From Malania oleifera (lineage: Eukaryota > Streptophyta > Magnoliopsida > Santalales > Ximeniaceae): 64,000 nucleotides of DNA. Where the stretch lies: NCBI RefSeq assembly GCF_029873635.1, contig NC_080422.1, positions 7,657,764 through 7,721,763 on the forward strand, written 5' to 3'. Below, one piece after another: positions 1 to 12,779 of the stretch. Below the pieces are notes generated by a model that worked only from the letters and a program-made list of their open reading frames with translations, did not search any database and was not told where the DNA came from. The first letter of the stretch is position 1, and each line of letters starts with the position of its first letter. The translations under genes and the position numbers were made by a program.

Positions 1-200
1 TACCTTCCCTTCACATAACAAAACTCCCGACCCCAACACTAGTAACGTAGACCCATTCTATCCCTAACGGGGTAGTAATCATGTATTTTAACCACACTAA
101 AAGGTTAGTGGCGATTCCGACATTCCCTATTTTTCCTTCAAAATTAAAATTGATTTTTATTTTGCCGCCCGGGGCACACGCGCTCCGGGACGTCACGACA
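1..200 (+). mobile_element. 3' end of a Tat/Ogre-type LTR
   Basis: This stretch matches, in opposite orientation, the distal part of the LTR at 9675-12906: the same run of blocks around 'cccgaccccaac', 'ggggtagtaatcatg', 'ggttagtggcgattcc' and the terminal 'cgctccgggacgtc..cgaca'. It ends in CA at position 200, after which element A's LTR continues. It is the right edge of a plus-strand Tat-type LTR whose rest lies outside the window. It is clearly diverged from the intact Ogre copy, so it is a different insertion. Confidence 0.8.
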
Positions 201-437
201 TAGTTTTTATTCAGATCAGTATATTACAATAATTACAAAATACCATGTTTCCTAAAACCATAACACTCATATTTACAAATTGTATAGACAAATTATACAG
301 ATAGATTATACCGACAGATATATAGTTGTTACAATTAGTTACTACAGATATGTGATCCAGATATCATAATATATACAGTTCAGATTTACAGTGTTATGAT
401 TATTTTGGGAAATATGATGAAAACAGAAGAGTAATCA

Positions 438-478
<41 letters not shown>

Positions 479-1438
479 TATATATACAGTATCAGATCCC
501 TGATGAAATATTACAGATGATATAGATAATAGAGCACGGTACCGTTTCTATTTACAGATCAGAGTGCAACCACATATCTCAGATAGTATATGGGTACCGT
601 CAACCGCGCTTAGAGAGCTTGTAGACTCCCCAGAACTCTAGGTTAAAGGGGCCTGATTTGACGAAGTAGTTTTTCTAGTTCCGTGCTTAGGAGTGGATGC
701 AGTTTGGCCAGACTGAGGAAGAGTAAAGTAAAGTGACTTACCTGGTAGGTCAACCAAAGTTAAGTCTCGCTTACGGGCCGCACAATCCTGTCTTGAGGAG
801 TTAAATCATGACATACAGATTTCTAGGGAAAATCACAGTTATGTATATGTATACATATTTAAAGTATTTGAAAAGTATAGTATGATATTAGAAGTATGAA
901 AAGTAGAAAATCAGATGATACAATTATATTTTAAACTATGATGAATGTATGATATACTTTGTACAAATTAACCATTTGATACAGTTTCAGATGTTATTAT
1001 AGTAGTTATACAACTTGGCCGCCACACACTAGTAATAACATATTTCCACTTACTGAGCGTTGTCTCACCTCATTACTTTAACATTTTTTAGGTGAGCCAG
1101 TTAGGCAAGCAGATCAGGCTCGTAGATAAAGTGACCTCTTGATTGCCCTGCCTATAAGGTAAGTGTGTACAGAGCGTTGTGTTTTGGGATAGATGGTACT
1201 AGTGAGAGATATAAAAATGTACCTATGGTTTGGAGACACATAATTCTTGTATTGCATGTATGTGTATATATATATATATATATATGGTTATATGATTTAT
1301 ATTTTTCGCTGCATAGGCATGTCTATAATGTACAGGAATACCTTAGTTCCCTTTTGAGGCCTGGGATGCTATAGCAGTGCTATCAGAGTAGTTTATATGT
1401 TTATTTAAAAAAAATGGTGTAATTTTTGGGTTGTTATA
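201..1438 (+). mobile_element. 5' LTR of Tekay-like gypsy element A (left part missing)
   Basis: The sequence aligns with 9541-9674 and 30036-31138, the two pieces of the same element's 3' LTR. Shared blocks include 'ttcagatcagtatattaca' and 'gtgcaaccacat'. The left half of the LTR is replaced by the Tat LTR end at 1-200. The LTR closes at 'ttgttata', a mutated form of the usual terminal 'ttaca', directly before a tRNA-Met primer site. A TAG trinucleotide microsatellite lies at 438-477. The 69-codon open frame at 1165-1374 lies inside the LTR and I do not consider it a gene. Confidence 0.85.
438..477. repeat. (TAG)n microsatellite in LTR A
   Basis: About 13 consecutive TAG triplets lie inside the 5' LTR of element A. 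The matching place in the 3' LTR (30137-30155 and 30388-30418) has shorter arrays, so the locus has changed length since insertion. Confidence 0.9.
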
Positions 1439-1439
1439 G

Positions 1440-1454
1440 TTTGGTATCAAAGCC
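1440..1454 (+). other. Primer binding site of element A (initiator tRNA-Met)
   Basis: The sequence 'tttggtatcaaagcc' follows the LTR by one base. It is one substitution away from TGGTATCAGAGCC, the complement of the plant initiator tRNA-Met 3' end used by Tekay-type gypsy elements. The same site follows LTRs B (33179 onward) and C (51440 onward). Confidence 0.85.
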
Positions 1455-1788
1455 TAGGTTGATAGGTTTTGTAGACTTTAGAGTACAACGAAAAACAATG
1501 CCAGAATTTAGAAAGGGAATCTTAAGAAGAGTTGAACAAGGTATTGGTGAAGTTGATATTGGGAAACTAGGATGAGAATTTAGGGTTTTGCTCTGAGGTT
1601 TGGAGGTAGAGTTTCGGGGTGGTTTCGGGGTTTTTATGGGTTCCAAGAAAACCATAGTAAACTATCGATGATTTCTATTTTCATATGGTAAGGCTTGACC
1701 TTGAATTAGTAATGAGAGGTTAGGGGTATTTTAGTTAGTATAGTATTGTAGGATTCAGATACATAAAATAATTTGGTAATATTGCAGG

Positions 1789-2830
1789 ATGGACCCATGA
1801 GGTAGTCGCGCTCACGTTAGTGGGGATGATGGAGCTAGAACTTCTGGTGCAGGAGGCGGGGATTTAGATATTGTGCTACATAGTGTGGCTCAGCAAGTTA
1901 TGGCTGAGATTGCTCGGAGCTCCAGGGAGTAGGGAGGTCCATATCCAGTTCAGGGGTGTACGATAGAGAAATTTATGAAGATGAACCAGCCAGCATTTTC
2001 AGGAGCAGCTGATCCTACAGTTGCAAAAATTTGGATGCAGGAGGTAGAGAAGATTTTGACGGTGCTTCACTGTACCGATGAGCAGAGGGTCCTTTATGCT
2101 ATGTACAAGCTGACAAGGGAGGATGAGAGATGGTGGATAGCCACTAGATTATTGGAGGAGTAGAGAGTTATTCCAGTGCCGATGACCTCAGCTCGATTCA
2201 GGGACATATTCTTTGATAGATACTATCCTGCCTCGGTTAGAGAGGCTAGGGTACATAAGTTTTTGAGCTTGTCCCAAGGTTCGATGAAAGTCTAGCAGTA
2301 CGCAGCGAAATTTATCGAATTATCGCGTTTTTGCCCTTATATTGTTCTAGATGAAGTTAAGAAGGTTAGAATGTTCGAAAGAAATCTGAGGCAAGATATT
2401 TATAGACAGGTGGTAGTGTTGAGGATACAGGACTTCTCAGAGTTGGTTGATAGGGCTATAATAGCATAATAAAGTTTAACGAGAGAGACTGAGATACAGA
2501 GCCAAAAGAAGAGGACTGTACCTTTAAGTTTTCAGGTGGGGTCCAGCTGAGGCCCTTGGAGAGGAGGTAGATCTGGTGGGGGTCAGAGGTAGATGGTAGA
2601 GCACAATAGATTTTAGGGTGGACAGCCTCACACCACTTGCCCCAGGTGTGGACGGAGACATCCAGGTGGGTGTCAGCTAGGGGAGAATGTTTGCTACCGT
2701 TGTGGGAGACCTAGTCATATGACTCGTACATGTCAAATGCCATCGAATTATGTACTAGCTCCCAGACCAGTTTAGGGTGGTTATCAGGCATCCAGTGGAG
2801 GTCAATAGAGGAACACTGCATCGGTGAGGG
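1789..2830 (+). pseudogene. Decayed gag of element A
   Basis: The gag reading frame starts at the ATG at 1789 ('ggatggaccc', the same context as the gag starts of B and C). It is broken by stop codons almost at once (near 1798, 1930 and 2161). Recognisable parts in order are the N-terminal region, the capsid-like segment (residues such as FSGAADPTVAK and RWWIATRLLEE, 1975-2163), the 'FFDRYYP' segment after it, and a CCHC zinc knuckle region around 2640-2735 with CxxCGRRHPG and CYRCGRPSHM. Gag would form the virus-like particle. With this many stops it cannot make protein. Gag B and gag C are sister copies with different damage. Confidence 0.85.
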
Positions 2831-3350
2831 TCTTTGCGTTAACGCTGGGTGACACGGAGATTGCTGGAAGCGTAGTTATAGGTACCCTTATTGCTTTACC
2901 ATATAAAGTTATTGTTTTTTTTATATAGGTGCCACCCATTCCTTTATATCGGTGGGTTATGTCAGAGTAATTGGGGTAGAGACACAACTATTAGATGTAA
3001 AGTTGTTTGTGGGTACACTAACGGGATCTGGGGTAAGATGTAGGAAGGTGCTTCAGAACTTTCTTGTAAGCATTTAGGAGAGAGTACTACCAGCTGATCT
3101 CGCGGTCCTAGATATCTAGGGGTTTGATGTAATACTGGGTATGGAGTGGCTAGCAATTAATCACGCCAGCATAGATTGCCATAAAAAAGAAGTGATTTTC
3201 AAACCCCCGAGTGAGCAAGAATACAGATTTATGGGTTCACGCGTCCGTGCCTCACCACAACTTGTGTCAGCTATTCAGGTAAGGAGACTGTTATAGGGTG
3301 GTTGTTAGGGGTATGTTGCATATATAAAGGAATTGCCAAAAGAAGAACTA
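2831..3350 (+). pseudogene. Decayed aspartic protease region of element A
   Basis: After the zinc knuckle the sequence keeps the phrase 'VFALTLGDTEIAG', which corresponds to the start of the protease region in element B (34540 onward). The active-site region is scrambled by several stops and the DSG motif is not readable. The segment ends at the LINE insertion, just before the protease-RT linker would continue; that linker resumes at 6192. Confidence 0.65.
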
Positions 3351-6191
3351 AAACAAGCTGAAGACTTCCTAAGGATTGTGGAGGATAACTGGAATATCCA
3401 GGTTTCTGGTTATTCTCAATTCTGTCTGGCAAAAAAGTTCCATACTCTCAAAAACCCATTGAAGCTCCTCAATAAATAACACTATTCTCACATATCTTCC
3501 AGAGCAGAAAAAGCTAGCTCTGAGCTTGTGGATTTGCAAGAAAAGTTTCAAGACTGTCCTACATGTCCAGACTTGAAAAGAGATTGATGGATAAGAGGAT
3601 TGAAGTCGAAAGACTTAAGAAGGCAAATTGGCTCTTTTTAGCTCAAGTAATTAAAAACAAATATCTAATGTGCAGTGATAGGAGCTATGCTTATTTCCAT
3701 GCTATTCTAAACAAGAATAAGATGAGAAGGCATATTGCTTCTATTACAAAAGAGAATGGTGAAATAACCACTTCTTATTCCCAAGTTGCAGAGGAATTTG
3801 TAAAATTTTATGAAATGATGCTGAAGAAAAAGCAGACTTGCTCTTCACTCGATCCTCTTGTAGTCGATACGGGGCCGGTCCTCAGTGAGGCCAGGAGAAT
3901 CTCCATGACTGTCCCAATTTCAGATCAGGAAATCAGAGATGCACTTTTTAGTATCGAGGATGGCAAATCCCCAGGACCGGATGGTTACTCTGCTTGCCTT
4001 TTCAAACAGGCTTGGTCTGTTGTTAGCTTGGATGTCATAAGTGCAGTCAAAGAATTTTTCAACAATGGAAGGCTATTAAAACAGTTCAATCATACTATCA
4101 TGGCCCTGGTGCCTAAAGTCAGTAATTCCAGCCATGTTGGTGATTTTAGACCCATTTCTTGCTGTAATGTCTTCTATAAGATTATTTCAAAAATCATTGC
4201 AACTAGAATTAAACCCTGCCTGGAAGAGATAATTGACCCTGCACAAGCGGCTTTTATACAAAAAAGAAGCATGGCAGAGAATATATACATGATGTAGGAG
4301 CTAATTAAAGGGTATGCAAGGAAAAGGATCTCTCCAAGATGCCTCCTGAAGGTGGATCTTAGAAAGGCATATGACACAGTTGATTGGTCCTTTATCTCTG
4401 ACCTACTGAAGCATTTGAAGTTCCCTCCTATGATGATTAGATGGATCATGGAATGTATCTCAACTACTTCCTTCTCTATCAGCCTAAATGGACGTCTCTT
4501 TGGATTCTTTCCTGGAAATCAAGGCTTAAGATAGGGGGATCCTCTTTTCCCTCTACTTTTTGTCTTATGTATGGACTATCTATCAAGACTCCTAAAATCT
4601 CTCTCTGGCAATCTCAGGTTTAAACCCCACCCGAAATGTGGAGATTTGAGATTAACCCACTTAATATTTGCAGATGATCTAATGCTTTTCTCGAGGGGTG
4701 ATGCTGTCTCTGTAAAAAGCCTAATGGAATGTCTTGAAAAATTTTCCAAATGCTCAGGCCTTGCTGTAAACTACCAGAAGTCAAATTTGTTCTATGCAGG
4801 AATTAAAGATCAGGATCTGGAGCAGATTCTGAATATTACTGGTATGAGGATTGGGGAATATCCATTTCGTTATTTGGGAGTTCCATTGGTGGCTTCAAGA
4901 TTAACTTCGGCTCACTATAGTCCCTTAATTAATCGAATCTCAGAACAACTAAAGGTATGGCCAGGCCACACATTATCATATGCAGGGAAATTGGAAATTC
5001 TGAATTCTATCATTTAAGGGGTGGAATGTTTTTGGCTTGCCATTTTTCCTATCCCCTTAAATATGCTTAGATAGATTATTAAGGTGTGTAGGGTATTCTT
5101 ATGGGGTGGAAAGAAGAAATCCCTGGTGGCTTGGCTCGACATCTACCTGCCAAAAGAAGAGGGAGGGTTCGGCATTATTGATCTGGGCTCTTGGAACAAA
5201 GCTTTACTGTCTAGAACTCTTTGGAATATACATTCCAAGAAGGACTCCCTATGGACTAAATGGATCCATCACAATTACTTAAAGAACAACAATATTTGGG
5301 GGATTACAGCAAAGAAGGAGGATTCCTAGCTCTTCAAGAAAATTCTGGAGATTAGAGATCAGCTTCTTGTCAAATTTGGGAGTGTTGGATGTGCCATTGA
5401 GCTTATGGATGGGTGGGATCTATACTCACATAGATGCTAATTTTGGAGAAAAAAAATGCCTAGAGTTCCATGGAGAAAGGAAGTTTGCTTCAACGGATCC
5501 CTACCAAAACATGCTTTTTGTTTATGGTTAACTCTAAAAGGAAAACTATGTACTTGTGATAAGCTGGTAGGAGTGGAAACAGACCAGAGATGCACCTATT
5601 GCAATACAGAAACAGAATCCATTGACCACCTCTTCTTTAAATGCAATTTTACAGGTGAGGTTTGGAGGATCATTAAGGAATGGCTAGGCTTAAAAAGGAG
5701 TATGACCACCATCAAGGCTGCAGTCAAATGGATGCACAAGGAGGCAAAGGGTAGAAACATCCAAGCTGCTGGATGGAAAATTGCCTTGGCTGCAATAGTT
5801 TATTATATTTGGAACTTTAGGAACAAATTCAGATTTGAGGGACATTCAATCTCTCTTTTGGAGCTAGTCAAAGTAATTCAAAGACACACCTTCACGACAG
5901 TTTTTAACAAATATGATATGTTTCTAGTCAATATGTAATTCAATTGTTAAAAGTTGTCTTGTTTCGGTTATGTAAGGAAGAAATAGTATGTTTTCTTCTA
6001 GGGATTCCTAGACTTGAATGTATTGAGATTGGCTGATTCTCTTTGGATCCTGGGTATGCCCGGGTTTTTGGATGTATTTTCGATTTGGTGTAATACCTTG
6101 TTTGTTTGGCCTGGGTATGCCCAAAGTATTTGTACATACGTACTTTGATCAATATACACTTTTACCATTTGATAAAAAAAAAACTAGCTGA
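3351..6191 (+). mobile_element. 5'-truncated L1-type LINE inserted in element A
   Basis: A non-LTR retrotransposon interrupts element A between protease and RT. It has no ORF1 or endonuclease, so it is 5' truncated as usual for target-primed reverse transcription. The 3' end has an untranslated region (5939-6173) and a poly(A) tract at 6174-6183. Possible target duplication: 'aaacaagctga' (3351-3361) and 'aaactagctga' (6181-6191), 11 bp with one mismatch, the right copy overlapping the poly(A). Element A resumes directly after it in the protease-RT linker. Confidence 0.85.
3362..5938 (+). pseudogene. LINE reverse transcriptase (ORF2 remnant)
   Basis: Fragments in several frames together cover the linker, reverse transcriptase and C-terminal zinc region of a plant L1 ORF2. 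3563-4297 holds the linker and fingers: a Y-A-Y-F-H-A segment, then DGKSPGPDGYSACLFKQAW and DFRPISCCNVFYKIISKI. 4352-4534 holds DLRKAYDTVDW. 4571-5017 holds the catalytic FADDLMLFSR. 5084-5329 continues with VFLWGG and GGFGIIDL. 5456-5938 is the zf-RVT-like domain with W-x2-E, HAFCLWLT, CTYC and DHLFFKC. Stops at about 4297, 4534 and 5017 plus frame changes make it a pseudogene. The endonuclease domain is absent by truncation. Confidence 0.9.
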
Positions 6192-7570
6192 TATATCGGT
6201 AGTGTGTGAATTTCTAGATGTTTTTTTCCAAATGAATTGTCTGGCTTACCACCAAACCAAGAGATTGAGTTTGCTATAGATCTGTTGTCAAGGTTAGCAC
6301 CGGTATCTAAAGCACCATATTGTATGGCCCCGGTTGAACTAAAAGAATTGAAAGATCAGTTATAGGAGTTGCTTGATAAAAGATTAATTTGTTCAGTGTG
6401 TCACCCTGGGGAGCACCAGTTCTATTCGTGAAGAAGAAAGATAGGACCATGAGGTTGTGTATCAATCATAGGGAGATAAACAAATTGACAGTCAAGAATA
6501 AATATCATCTCCCTAGGGTTGATGATTTGTTTGATCAGCTCCAGGGAACCCAGGTTTACTCTAAAATTGACTTGCGGTCGGGTTATCATTAGGTGAAAGT
6601 TTGAGCGAAAGACATTTTGAAAACAACATTTCGAACGAGATATGGGCATTATGAGTTCCTAGTGATGCCATTTGGGTTGACTAATGCACCAGCAGTATTT
6701 ATGGATTTAATGAATTGGGTGTTCCATCAGTATTTGGACCAGTTTGTGGTTGTGTTCATTAATGATATACTAGTTTACTCAAGAAGTTTTGAGAAACACA
6801 AGCATCATTTGAGGCTGGTGTTGCAGATATTGAGAGAAAGAAAATTGTATGCAAAATTCAAGAAATGTGAGTTCTGGTTAAGGCGGTTTTCTTTTCTCGA
6901 CCATGTGATCTTTGAGGCAGGTGTATCAGTTGATCTAAGTATGATAGAGGTAGTGGTGAGTTGGGAAAGGCTAGGAAATGTCTAGGAGGTCAGGAGTTTT
7001 ATGGGATTGGCAAGCTATTACCGATGCTTTGTAGATGGTTTTTCCAGTTTATCAAGTCCATTAACACGAATTACGAGGAAAAATATGAAGTTTGATTGGA
7101 TCGATGATTATGAGTAGAGTTTTCAGAAGTTAAAGCGGCGGTTGGTTTCAGCTCCGGTACTAGCTATTCCATTAGGGGAGGACGAGTTTGTGATATATAG
7201 TGATGCGTCGTTGAAGGGTCTTAGATGTGTATTGATGCAGCACAGTAGGGTCATCACGTATGCTTCTAGACAGCTTAAAGAATATGAGAAAAACTATCAT
7301 ATGCATGATTTGGAGCTAGCTACAGTGGTGTATGCACTCAAGATCTGGAGGCATTATCTATATGGTGGAAAATGCAAAATCTTCATGGATCATAAAAGTT
7401 TAAAATATTTCTTCACTCAAAAAGAACTAAATATAAGGCAAAGAAAGTGGCTAGAACTTATTAAAGACTATGACTGCACTATTAGTTACCACCCAAGGAA
7501 AGCGAATTTGGTAGCAGATGCCTTGAGCAGGAAATTAGTGGGACCAACATTGGTAGCTATAGAGATTTAG
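6192..7570 (+). pseudogene. Decayed RT and RNase H of element A
   Basis: The polyprotein resumes after the LINE with the linker ([10 protein letters not shown], then APVSKAPY-like residues). RT fragments follow: 6389-6592 has [31 protein letters not shown] and [10 protein letters not shown]; 6617-6985 has [20 protein letters not shown]. The catalytic box reads FINDILVYS where YxDD is expected, so the first catalytic Asp of the pair is changed to Asn. RNase H is open at 7142-7570 with [36 protein letters not shown] and [15 protein letters not shown]. Stops near 6361, 6592, 6602, 6983 and 7116 break the frame. Confidence 0.9.
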
Positions 7571-8380
7571 CACTCGATCCTGATGGATTTGAAGAGACTT
7601 GGCATAGAGTTAGTAAAGGATAATCCTAAGGCATTTATTGTCAGCCTAGTTATGCAGCCTACGCTGTATGAAAAGATTATGGACGCTCAGGGTGATGATG
7701 CAGAATTAGCAGAGGTAATAGCTAGAGTACAGGATGGTCAAGGAGAGGAGTTTAGTATCTCTAATGATGGAGCACTAAGGTTTCGCACCAAGTTGTGTGT
7801 CCTAGCAGTTGATGATATTAGAAGAACGATCTTAGAAAAGGCTCACAGATCACTATACATAGTCCATCCTGGCAGTACTAAAATGTATAAGGATCTGCGA
7901 GAGTAGTTTTGGTGGAGTGGAATGAAAAGAGAAATTACCAAATTTGTACAGCAGTGCTTGATGTGCCAATAGGTTAAGGTTGAGCACTAGAGACCAGCAA
8001 GGCAGTTACAACCACTCTTTACTCCAGAGTGGAAGTGGGATCACGTCTCTATGGATTTTATTACTGGGTTACCACCAGTACGACAGGGATTGAATGCTAT
8101 TTGGGTGATCATTGATCGTCTGACGAAGACCGCTTATTTCATACCGATTAAAGTCGGTTACTCCATGGACAGATTGACAAAAATGTACGTTCAGGAAATA
8201 GTTCGTTTCCATGGTGTACCAGTATCCATAGTCTCAGACCGAGATCTTTGGTTTACATCATGATTTTGGAAAAGTTTTCAGGAGGCTATGGGTACACAAC
8301 TAGCATTTAGCACTGCTTTCCACCGCTAGACAGATGGTTAGACTGAGAGGTCAATTCAGACATTGGAAGATAAAGCTTGT
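7571..8380 (+). pseudogene. Truncated integrase of element A
   Basis: The N-terminal zinc-binding region is readable around 7845-7970 (H-x-G-STKMYKDLR, then CLMCQ), with a stop between the His and Cys pairs. The catalytic core follows with [28 protein letters not shown] and, after a stop, a decayed A-FHRxTDGxTE segment. The sequence loses similarity near 8380. The C-terminal integrase region and any chromodomain are missing, which points to an internal deletion before the 3' untranslated region. Confidence 0.85.
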
Positions 8381-8624
8381 TTAGTATAGAGTGATATTTA
8401 TGTTGTACTTTAGGTTATAGGATAGTTAGCATTTTAGTTTTGGGAGAATTTTTCTTTTTAAATGTATTTGTAATCTCCCAGAACCTTAAATGTAACCACG
8501 GTATTCCTCCGTCATAAGTGAGGGTAAGTAATAAAATAAGTAGACAATTTTCTTCAGGGAATAATGGATGGTGTTCAACACAGATAGTAAATTTCAAGGA
8601 CGAAAATTTATAAGGAGGAGAGAA
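8381..8624 (+). other. 3' untranslated region and polypurine tract of element A
   Basis: This is non-coding sequence after the integrase deletion. It ends with 'aatttcaaggacgaaaattt' and the purine run 'aaggaggagagaa' (8612-8624) directly before the TG of the 3' LTR. That run is the expected polypurine tract for plus-strand priming. Confidence 0.75.
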
Positions 8625-9674
8625 TGTAGAGACCTAGATAATTTCCATAATTTAATAATAGGAGAAGGAGAGAAAAAGAATTAAAATTGGGAAAATTAAA
8701 CAGGGTCTCGTCGATGAACACAGGGGATTCGTCGACGAGCACACATGAGGGTCTCGTCGACAGGGACATGTTTTGCCGATGAGAAGATACCAAGAGGCTA
8801 TTTTTCAGTTCTGAATTTTGTCGACAAGGAGTAGGCATTCATCAACGAACTTCCTTCTTGACCTCGTCAATGAAGTGATGTGGCTCGCCAAAAAAGGCTA
8901 GTGTATAAATAGCCTAAACTTGATTTTTCAGCTAAAATTCTCGCACAAATCACTCACTCTCTCTTCAGTTCGTCCCCTCCCCCTTCTCTCTAAGTTTTTA
9001 GGTCGGATTCTCGCTGGTTCGATGATCCGAGGCACCACGACGCTCCTAGGAAAGTTCTCTTCAACTCTGCTGGAGCGGATCGTTGGTGGGGCTGACTTGA
9101 ATTCCATCCTAATTTCAGGGTAAGACATTTTATTTAGTATTTGCCTTTCCCATAGTTATAATAAATGTAGTACATGGAGAAATACTAATGTTTTGTTATG
9201 AAAGATGTTGTTTTCAGGGTGTTGAGTAGGGAACTCTGCGGGTGTGGGACAAGATAGAGAAAAAAGGGCTTTTCAGAAATTAGGTAAGAGAAATATGCTA
9301 TGCTAGGAGATTTTAGTAAAGATATCAAAAATTTTATGTGTGTGTATATATATATATTTATACAAGTTTATTATCCAGTTTTACAGATTATGTGTTTTAA
9401 TATTTGTGTGGCTTGAGTGGATGTTTACCTGATATGGAATTTATATAGTTTTTCCCAGTATATCATGATTTACAACATATATAGATATAGACAGATATTT
9501 ATCAAACAAGTACAATAGTTTTTACCGAGATCAGTATATTACAGTTTTTATTCAGATCAGTATATTACAGTAATTATAGACTACCATGTTTCCTAAAACC
9601 ATAACACTCAGATTTACAGATTATACAGATAGATTATACCAATAGATATACAGTTGTTACAATCAGTTACTACA
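8625..9674 (+). mobile_element. 3' LTR of element A, first part
   Basis: The LTR begins TGTAGAGACC right after the polypurine tract. The U3 region has palindromic box variants of the TCGTCGACGA type at about 8708-8717, 8730-8739, 8752-8762, 8817-8830, 8839-8850 and 8862-8875. A TATA box 'gtataaatag' follows at about 8901-8912. The LTR is interrupted at 9674 by the Ogre insertion and continues from 30036. Confidence 0.9.
9670..9674. repeat. Target-site duplication CTACA (left copy)
   Basis: CTACA lies immediately left of the Ogre's outer TG and is repeated at 30036-30040 right after the terminal CA. LTR A reads continuously 'gttactaca|aatatgtgatcc' when the insertion is removed, as in the second copy at about 30287-30310. 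Confidence 0.95.
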
Positions 9675-12498
9675 TGTCGCGGCGTCCCCGGGAGCGCGTG
9701 TGCCCCGAGCGGCGAAATTAAAATCATTTTAATATTTTCAAGGAAAAATATGGTGTAGGAGTCGCCACTAACCTTTAGTGAGGTTAGAACACATGATTAC
9801 TACCCCGTTAGGGGTAGAATCGGTCTACATTACCAGAGCTGGGGTCGGGAGTTCGGTTACGCGAGGGGAAGGTACGAGCACCCCCTACGCGCCCGTTCTT
9901 AAGAACGGTACCTAATTAATTTAAAATTATCCCTAAGTTAATCTAATAAATCTTTACATTACTCCTTTTTATGAATTTATAAATACATAGGAAAATAAAT
10001 AAATATATACATATATTCCCTCAGAGCTTAGGGTACGTGATGCCCAAAGGCTAATACCCCTTGCAATTAAATCATAGGGATAAAATTAAGAAAATACACT
10101 CCCAAAATTTTGAAATTATATATAAAATTTTTATAGGAAAATACTAGTGTGGGAGGTTTTAATATATATTAATAAGATAATAAACTAAGAAATTAAATTA
10201 CCCTAATACGTGTAATAATAATAGGGATACATATATGCTATATATACTATATAATAATAAATTGCTTATAGCACCTAATAACTTACCCTAATAATAAACC
10301 AACCTAATAGATAGTAATAATACACGCATAATAAGGATAATAATAATGTAACTCATATCGTGATAATACTAAACTTAGAATACTAATAATAATGACACTA
10401 TATCCTACGTAATAATAATAACCATAATACTAATAATGACAATAATACACTACCATGTAATAATATATTAACACCCTATAAATACAATAATAACAAACCT
10501 AGAAATAATCAAAACCCTAAAGTTAATATTCAATATATACACATATGGAAACAACTAATACCTATGGAAACAATTTGAACACTAAATATTAACATGTTAA
10601 TAAATAATAATATATATTTAAAACAATTAATGAAATTAAGGCAACAAATCAATCCCAAATAATGTATAATAATAATCGAAAACCCGATAACCATATAACT
10701 GCCCTAACATACAATATTACTATTACAATAATGATCACCCAAAATATACAATATCAATATGACAATGATGAAAACCATAAAATAATTATATAATAAGATC
10801 AACTAATATTAACGTGATAATTACAACAATAATAAACAAGAATATCACAGGAATACATAATAGACAATGATATTACGTAGATATATATACATGCAAATTA
10901 GATATACAATTTGAATATTATGGAACTACGATAATAATATGAAAATATGTAAGCTCATATACACTAGAATGTGCATGAATATGCAAATAATTATATGAGG
11001 CAATCACAATAATAATACAAATATACAAACTATACAAAGAATGTACATTCAAAATAACATAAATATACAAATATATAAGGCAATAATAATAATCACATAA
11101 ATATGAAAAAATATATAATAAAATAAATATGCAACATAATAATATGAAAAATAAATATACAACAAGATAAGCACACAATACAATAATATGATAAATATGC
11201 AAAATAAATGTACAATAAAATAAACATGCATCGCAACAATATAACTATGCAAAATAAATACACAATAAAACAAGCATGATAATATTAACATGGCAACGAT
11301 ATTAAAGTATACAACAATAATAACAAGAAAAATATATCATGGATACTAAACATTAAATAATGAAACCAACAACAATAATATTAATATTTTTATTTATACA
11401 ATAAACACAGCAAAAAGCACACTTTAAATATTAAAAAGAATTCAAACAATAAAGATTCTACAATAATAATAATAAATGTTTAATATCTTTCAACAAAAAA
11501 AAAAAAAAAACATGAATATTACTGAAACGATTATAAAAAAAAAACTTATGATAATAATAATAAGAATAATAAAATTTACGTGTGTGTGTGTGTGTTCTCT
11601 GTGTGTGCACGGTGTATGTGTGTTAATGTGTGCGAATGGTGTGTGTTTACAGTGTGTGCGTGAAGGGAGGCTTACCAGAGGGGTTACCGGAGAATGGAGC
11701 AAGGGACACCGGGAGGCCTTGCTGGAGCGGATGTAGCCGGAGATGATGCTGCCTGGGCTATCGCTGGAACTAGTGAGGGTGGCTGGTTGCAGACGGTGGT
11801 GCTGCTGTTGTGGTGGAGAAAGGCTCGGCTGTACAGCAGAAAGTCTGGAGTGGTGGGCGGAGGTTGCTGTGCTGCCATGGGGCTTGGCTGCGACTGTGGT
11901 GTCTGGCCAGAGTTGTTGTTGGCCACAGAGCTAGGCTTCTACTGGGTCTGGAGGCGTGCTTGGCTGCTGGAGAAGATGGAGACAGAGGTGAGGAACAGAG
12001 GCGGCTGCTGGGGGAGTGAAGGAGATGGGAGGATGTGAGAGTGGCAGGCAGGAGATGCTTGTGGGTGGCTGAGAGGAGCAGGGAGAGAGCGATGGTGATG
12101 GCCGGGTGTGTGAAAGAGAGCCAGCAGAAGAAGCAGGACTGAATTTTTTTTTCTTGTTCTGCGCAGCCCCGGCCGTGTCCTCTGTGCAGCGCCGGATCCC
12201 CCTTCTTATAAAATTTTTTTGAAAAAAAACCCTAGCAATATTTCCTTTTTCAACTTTTGGTATTTTCTCTTTTTTGGAAATAAGATATACTACCACTATG
12301 GTTATAAGGAAACAAAAATAATAATAATAATAAGGTAATAGTAATAATAAATAAAAAAAATACTAATAATAATAAATAAAATAATAGTAATAATAGTAAT
12401 AAAAAACCTTAATGATAATAAAAATTAAAAATAATAATAATAAATAATAATAATAATAATGGAAGTAAAAATAAGTAATAATAATAATACTAATGAAA

Positions 12499-12530
<32 letters not shown>

Positions 12531-12742
12531 GAATAATATAAAGAAAAATAATAATAACAATAATAATTAATAATAAGATTAAGCGAAAAATAATAATAGT
12601 AATAATAAACAAATATAAATAATAGTAAATAATAGTACTAAAAAACACTGATAATAATGATAATAAAAAAATAATGAAACTAATAATAATAATAACCTAA
12701 TAGACAGTAAACATAAGGATAATAAGAATACTACTAATGAAA

Positions 12743-12779
<37 letters not shown>

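Noticed and set aside
11694-12296. Open frames of 114 and 121 residues on opposite strands, repeated at 28821-29423
   Set aside because: They lie inside the GC-rich part of the two Ogre LTRs, so their conservation is that of the LTR pair. They show no domain and the composition is simple (Ser/Pro or Gly/Trp/Leu rich).
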